A stretch of DNA of 64,000 nt from the NCBI GenBank assembly GCA_036479015.1, contig JAZGFB010000039.1, positions 17,190 to 81,189 on the forward strand, written 5' to 3'. Origin of the DNA: NVTR01 sp036479015 (lineage in GTDB: Bacteria > Pseudomonadota > Alphaproteobacteria > Rhodobacterales > Rhodobacteraceae). The translations under genes and the position numbers were made by a program. Below, in pieces: positions 61,052 to 64,000 of the stretch (position 1 is its first letter; every line of letters begins with the position of its first letter). Below the pieces are notes generated by a model. That model ran no database searches. It was not told the origin of the DNA and worked only from the letters and a program-made list of their open reading frames with translations.

Positions 61052-63034
61052 ATGGCAAAAGTATTTCAGAAAGATTTGGTGATAGCGTCATCCCTACCGC
61101 AAGGTCTAAATAAAGTTGCGCGGTTCTCATGGGAGCAACCAACCCCCGAACAGCCGGCACCGCCTATTGGTCTCAGCGGCATTGAAATGGAGAATTTCAT
61201 CCAATTCGGGTCAATCTCTATACTTCCGTATCAACTGCAGGATGACTTAGTTAATCAGCTCGAAGATCGATCGTTTTCAACAGTCGTACTGGAGAACGAC
61301 CTGATCTCGGTAACGGTCCTACCAAGCTTGGGGGGACGTGTTTATTCAATAGTAGACTTGGCTTCTAACCGTGAAATATTGCACAAAAACCAGGTTCTTC
61401 GTGGGCGAAACCTTGCTTTAAGAGGCGCTTGGTTTGCAGGTGGAATTGAATGGAACGGGGGTGGCGTTCCAGGTCATGCTGCTACAACTTGTGAACCGAT
61501 AAAATGCGGAATCGTTGAAACAGACGAAGGTCCTATATTACGTTTGGAAGCGTTCGACCGGATCACAGAAACATGTTGGGTGATAGATCTATTCTTGATG
61601 GACGGGTCACCGGCCCTATTTGCTAGAACCCGTATTATTAACCCCAATCCAAAGAGCAAAAAGGTCTATTGGTGGACAAATATTGCTGTTCCCGGCGTGA
61701 GTGGTCAACGCATCGTGTCCCCGTCGGACTATAGTATAGAACATATTTTACCAGATAATCACCTTGAACAGACCAACTTTCCGGACCGTATGGGTTTCGA
61801 CGCTAGTTTCCCAGAGAACTGGACACAGGCAACTGCCGTATTTTTCAGGCGAACAAATCAAGAGCACCCGTGGATCGCCTCAGTCAATCCCAACGGGAGC
61901 GGGTTTGGACAAGTTTCGACTTCTAAACTTGTTGGTCGAAAGTTTTTCTATTTTGGTGAAGGCGACGGCGGAAAACGATGGCTCGAATTTCTTGGTGAGA
62001 GCGACAAGGTGAACGAATATGTTGAAATTCAATCAGGGCTCACTACGCATCAAAATCAGTTAAAGACTATTGAATCCAAACAAGAAATAGCTTGGACAGA
62101 AGCGTTTTTTCCGTTGGACGAATGCGCTCATGCAATTGACGTTTCCTATGAATCCTCCACGGTGCTGACACAAGGCTTGATCGAACAAGTCGTCTCAGTT
62201 GAAGATATAGAGAAAATTGACACGTTGCTTGAGCGGCATGCGAATTCTCCAATTGCCGTGAAAATTTCTGAGCCGCGCGATTGGGGCGCACTACACAGCG
62301 TTCTGCTTTCGTTTGCGGAAACCGAAAACCGAAATGGTCAAAGCGGCCCCTTTGTCGATGCGTGGGATTACATTGCCCGACAATTAATAATCCCCGACGA
62401 TATACTGCTGCGTACCGATGGTTTTGTGAGTTCCGATACTTGGCTAAATGGCTTGAGAAAATATGAAGCAAATATCGGACTGAATTGGTTTACACGGTTA
62501 CATATCGGAATATGTGAACTGGATCGCGGCAACCCGATCAGCGCAAGGCGTGATTTGCTAGAGGCGTTTGAGCTTTTAGGAAACTGGCAAACTGCCTACT
62601 ATTTGGGAGTTGCTTGCAGTCAAGATGCGGACAACGCGACCGCCCGCACCTATTTTGGAATTACCATCGAATTCGACGATGCTCCATTGGATGTCAAATT
62701 GGCAATCGCGGATACTCTATTTGATCAACAAATTTGGGACGATCTAGACAATCTTCTAGGCAGTATTCCTCGCGAAATCGACAATGAACGGTTTGACGTA
62801 ATTCGCGCCCAACGCGCTTTACACAAAAGGGATTTTGAAACGGTGGCGCGGATTCTACAACGAGATTTTGCATCCATTCGAGAGGGCGATGTCATTCTTG
62901 AAACGCTCTGGTCAAAAATGACTATAGGAAGGGCCACTCAAATTCGCGGACGCGATCTGACGCCTGATGAAGCAATGTCAGAAAAACGGGCACATCCACT
63001 TCCCAAACGATTGCAATTCAGCCTCCTAGATTGA
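61052..63034 (+). CDS. DUF5107-type carbohydrate-associated protein with TPR-like C terminus
   Basis: A 660-residue protein without signal peptide. The N-terminal ~340 residues resemble DUF5107, related in fold to galactose mutarotases (LISVTVLPSLGGRVYSIVDL, then WFAGGIEWNGGGVPGHA and VYWWTNIAVPGVSGQRIV). The C-terminal part (about 460-640) is made of helical pairs like TPRs. Such proteins occur beside sugar ABC transporters and may act on the imported sugar or its phosphate; no reaction is established. It is divergent from the regulator and the ABC operon. Confidence 0.75.
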   Translation: MAKVFQKDLVIASSLPQGLNKVARFSWEQPTPEQPAPPIGLSGIEMENFIQFGSISILPYQLQDDLVNQLEDRSFSTVVLENDLISVTVLPSLGGRVYSIVDLASNREILHKNQVLRGRNLALRGAWFAGGIEWNGGGVPGHAATTCEPIKCGIVETDEGPILRLEAFDRITETCWVIDLFLMDGSPALFARTRIINPNPKSKKVYWWTNIAVPGVSGQRIVSPSDYSIEHILPDNHLEQTNFPDRMGFDASFPENWTQATAVFFRRTNQEHPWIASVNPNGSGFGQVSTSKLVGRKFFYFGEGDGGKRWLEFLGESDKVNEYVEIQSGLTTHQNQLKTIESKQEIAWTEAFFPLDECAHAIDVSYESSTVLTQGLIEQVVSVEDIEKIDTLLERHANSPIAVKISEPRDWGALHSVLLSFAETENRNGQSGPFVDAWDYIARQLIIPDDILLRTDGFVSSDTWLNGLRKYEANIGLNWFTRLHIGICELDRGNPISARRDLLEAFELLGNWQTAYYLGVACSQDADNATARTYFGITIEFDDAPLDVKLAIADTLFDQQIWDDLDNLLGSIPREIDNERFDVIRAQRALHKRDFETVARILQRDFASIREGDVILETLWSKMTIGRATQIRGRDLTPDEAMSEKRAHPLPKRLQFSLLD

Positions 63035-63292
63035 AATTTCGGGTGTATGCCTGCAATTCAGACGCACCATGGCCCCGTAAACTTAACTGGCGCTGGCTAT
63101 AGAATTCTAACGATATTGGGAGTGCGCTGCTGAAATTTGCGCGATTTCGCGCCAGGTCTGCATAGTAAGTGACCGCATTTCCCGAAAGCTAGCAAATCTC
63201 GATTGAATCGTAAGCGTGGCTTAGGCCCCACATACCGCTCCGATTGTTGATGTGCGATTCCGTCCCTTCATAGATTTGAAGGGAGTTTCTCT

Positions 63293-63676
63293 ATGGATGC
63301 TACAAACGAGTTTCTCGCAAGAATACCACGCAGTTCAGATGGCAAGCGGCGCTGGCCTGTTGAGCTGAAGGCTCGGGTTGTTGCAGAGACGTTGATCGAG
63401 GGCGCGACGGTGAGCGGTGTCGCCAAGCGATACGATTTGATACCCAGCAGCGTTTCAGATTGGCGACGTATGGCGCGGACGGGCAAGCTTGTTTTGCCCA
63501 ACTTGGATGGCATGGATTTTGTACCCGTGCAGTTTGAACGACCTAAGCCGCTTGAGGCGGTTCCAGCGCCACCTATCAATTTGACCAGCGTTGAGCTGCT
63601 CAAAGGCGGAGTGACGATCCGCTTGGCCGCCGATACCCCTGCGACCCGCATTGCCGAGATCGTGGCAGCGCTGTGA
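63293..63676 (+). CDS. tnpA: IS66 TnpA (Orf1)
   Basis: A 127-residue TnpA: HTH in LKARVVAETLIEGATVSGVAKRYDL with the following SSVSDWRRMARTGKL, and a C-terminal part (SVELLKGGVTIRLAADTPATRIAEIVAAL) as in other IS66 Orf1 proteins. It overlaps tnpB by 4 bases. Complete, with the normal length. Confidence 0.88.
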   Translation: MDATNEFLARIPRSSDGKRRWPVELKARVVAETLIEGATVSGVAKRYDLIPSSVSDWRRMARTGKLVLPNLDGMDFVPVQFERPKPLEAVPAPPINLTSVELLKGGVTIRLAADTPATRIAEIVAAL

Positions 63677-63918
63677 TCCATCCGTCACATGGGGTGCAGG
63701 TCTTTGTAGCGACCAAGCCGGTGGACTTCCGCAAAGGGCATGATGGTTTGGCTGCGCTGGTGCAAAGCCATCTGCAAAAGAAGCCCTTTGACGGTGCGGT
63801 CTATGTGTTCCGTGCAAAGCGTGCTGACCGGCTCAAAATGATCTGGTGGGATGGCACGGTCTGGTCATGGCGTACATGGTCTTGTCACGGTTTAGTTCCG
63901 GTCTCTTTAGAGCAATAA
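63673..63918 (+). pseudogene. tnpB: IS66 TnpB (Orf2), frameshifted and cut short
   Basis: Begins normally (HPSHGVQVFVATKPVDFRKG, PFDGAVYVFRAKRADRLKMIWWDG) but after the WWDGT segment the frame shifts. Adding one G near 63860 restores the expected GLVMAY, so a single base was lost there. Shortly after that the family sequence ends, probably where an IS3-type element is inserted (about 63878). The full protein is normally about 115 residues. Confidence 0.75.
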
Positions 63919-63939
63919 TTGCTGTGAAGGAGATCAGAA

Positions 63940-64000
63940 ATGGCAATAAGATACACAGACGAGTTTCGGCGTGATGCGGTGCGCATTGCACAGAGCAGCG
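63940..64000 (+). CDS. IS3-family OrfA, start only (cut by the window end)
   Basis: The first ~20 codons read MAIRYTDEFRRDAVRIAQSS, the typical start of an IS3-type OrfA, after GAAGGAG about 10 bases upstream. The gene continues beyond the window. It seems to belong to an element inserted in the IS66 tnpB. Confidence 0.65.
   Translation, partial: MAIRYTDEFRRDAVRIAQSS

Larger units (their letters stand above)
63210..64000 (+). mobile_element. IS66-family element, left end and first genes
   Basis: GTAAGCGTGGC at 63210 is the typical IS66 tip (GTAAGCG). tnpA and tnpB follow in the normal order and overlap by 4 bases. tnpB is broken and an IS3-type orfA begins at 63940, so the element is itself interrupted. 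The rest lies beyond the window. Confidence 0.8.

Noticed and set aside
1..64000. tRNA, rRNA or CRISPR arrays
   Set aside because: I found no cloverleaf-like gene, no rRNA segment and no regularly spaced direct repeats.

Overview
The window looks like chromosomal DNA of a marine, roseobacter-like alphaproteobacterium (Rhodobacterales). This is inferred from gene content, not from a marker gene: LuxI/LuxR acyl-homoserine-lactone signalling with an extra HTH-less autoinducer-binding protein, a Hint-domain protein, a ureide-type purine pathway, TupABC, dodecin, and an arsR-arsH-aqpS locus. I saw no rRNA, tRNA or CRISPR array.

Bases 1-18500 are a sulfur-oxidation locus. dsrA-B-E-F-H-C-M-K-L-J-O-P-N run on the minus strand as one tightly packed transcription unit, in the order known from sulfur-oxidising purple bacteria. 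dsrEFH and dsrL are present and dsrD is absent, so the pathway should run oxidatively, from DsrC-bound persulfide to sulfite. dsrE2 and tusA converge on the end of the operon and share a hairpin terminator with dsrN. Divergent from dsrA is a plus-strand operon with a TauD-like dioxygenase, two small unrecognised proteins and siroheme synthase CysG, followed by a YeeE/YedE thiosulfate/sulfur transporter and a convergent Mrp/ApbC Fe-S carrier. Together these cover sulfur uptake, sulfur relay (DsrE2-TusA-DsrEFH-DsrC), the siroheme enzyme and its cofactor, and the membrane electron-transfer complex.

Bases 18500-36200 hold a degenerate Hint-like protein, a glycosyltransferase/sulfotransferase pair, a purine catabolism cluster (permease, AllA, ureidoglycine aminohydrolase, a PuuE-UraD fusion, UraH, LysR, PuuD), zinc uptake (ZnuA, Zur, ZnuC, ZnuB, with a Zur-like palindrome), tungstate uptake (TupBCA), and a quorum-sensing locus with a clear lux-box-like palindrome in front of luxI.

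Bases 36200-53000 hold a Na/Pi-type transporter, dodecin, a cold-shock protein, a DUF302 protein, a Crp/Fnr regulator with a palindrome over its start, a Met/His-rich exported protein, an arsenical locus (AqpS, ArsH, ArsR), a probable lysine-catabolic pair (saccharopine/lysine dehydrogenase family plus ALDH7-type dehydrogenase, with an Lrp regulator), and a compact three-gene operon of a divergent KamA-family radical SAM protein, a 7Fe-type ferredoxin and a class III aminotransferase. That last operon is the best candidate here for an undescribed pathway.

Bases 53000-64000 are accessory DNA. A graveyard of insertion sequences includes a deleted IS21-family element with intact 6-bp target duplications and a nested IS3-family element. 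Beyond it lies a carbohydrate ABC transporter operon with a regulator combining an RpiR-type DNA-binding domain and a DeoR-type sensor domain, and a divergent DUF5107-type protein. An IS66-family element, itself apparently interrupted by an IS3-family element, closes the window.
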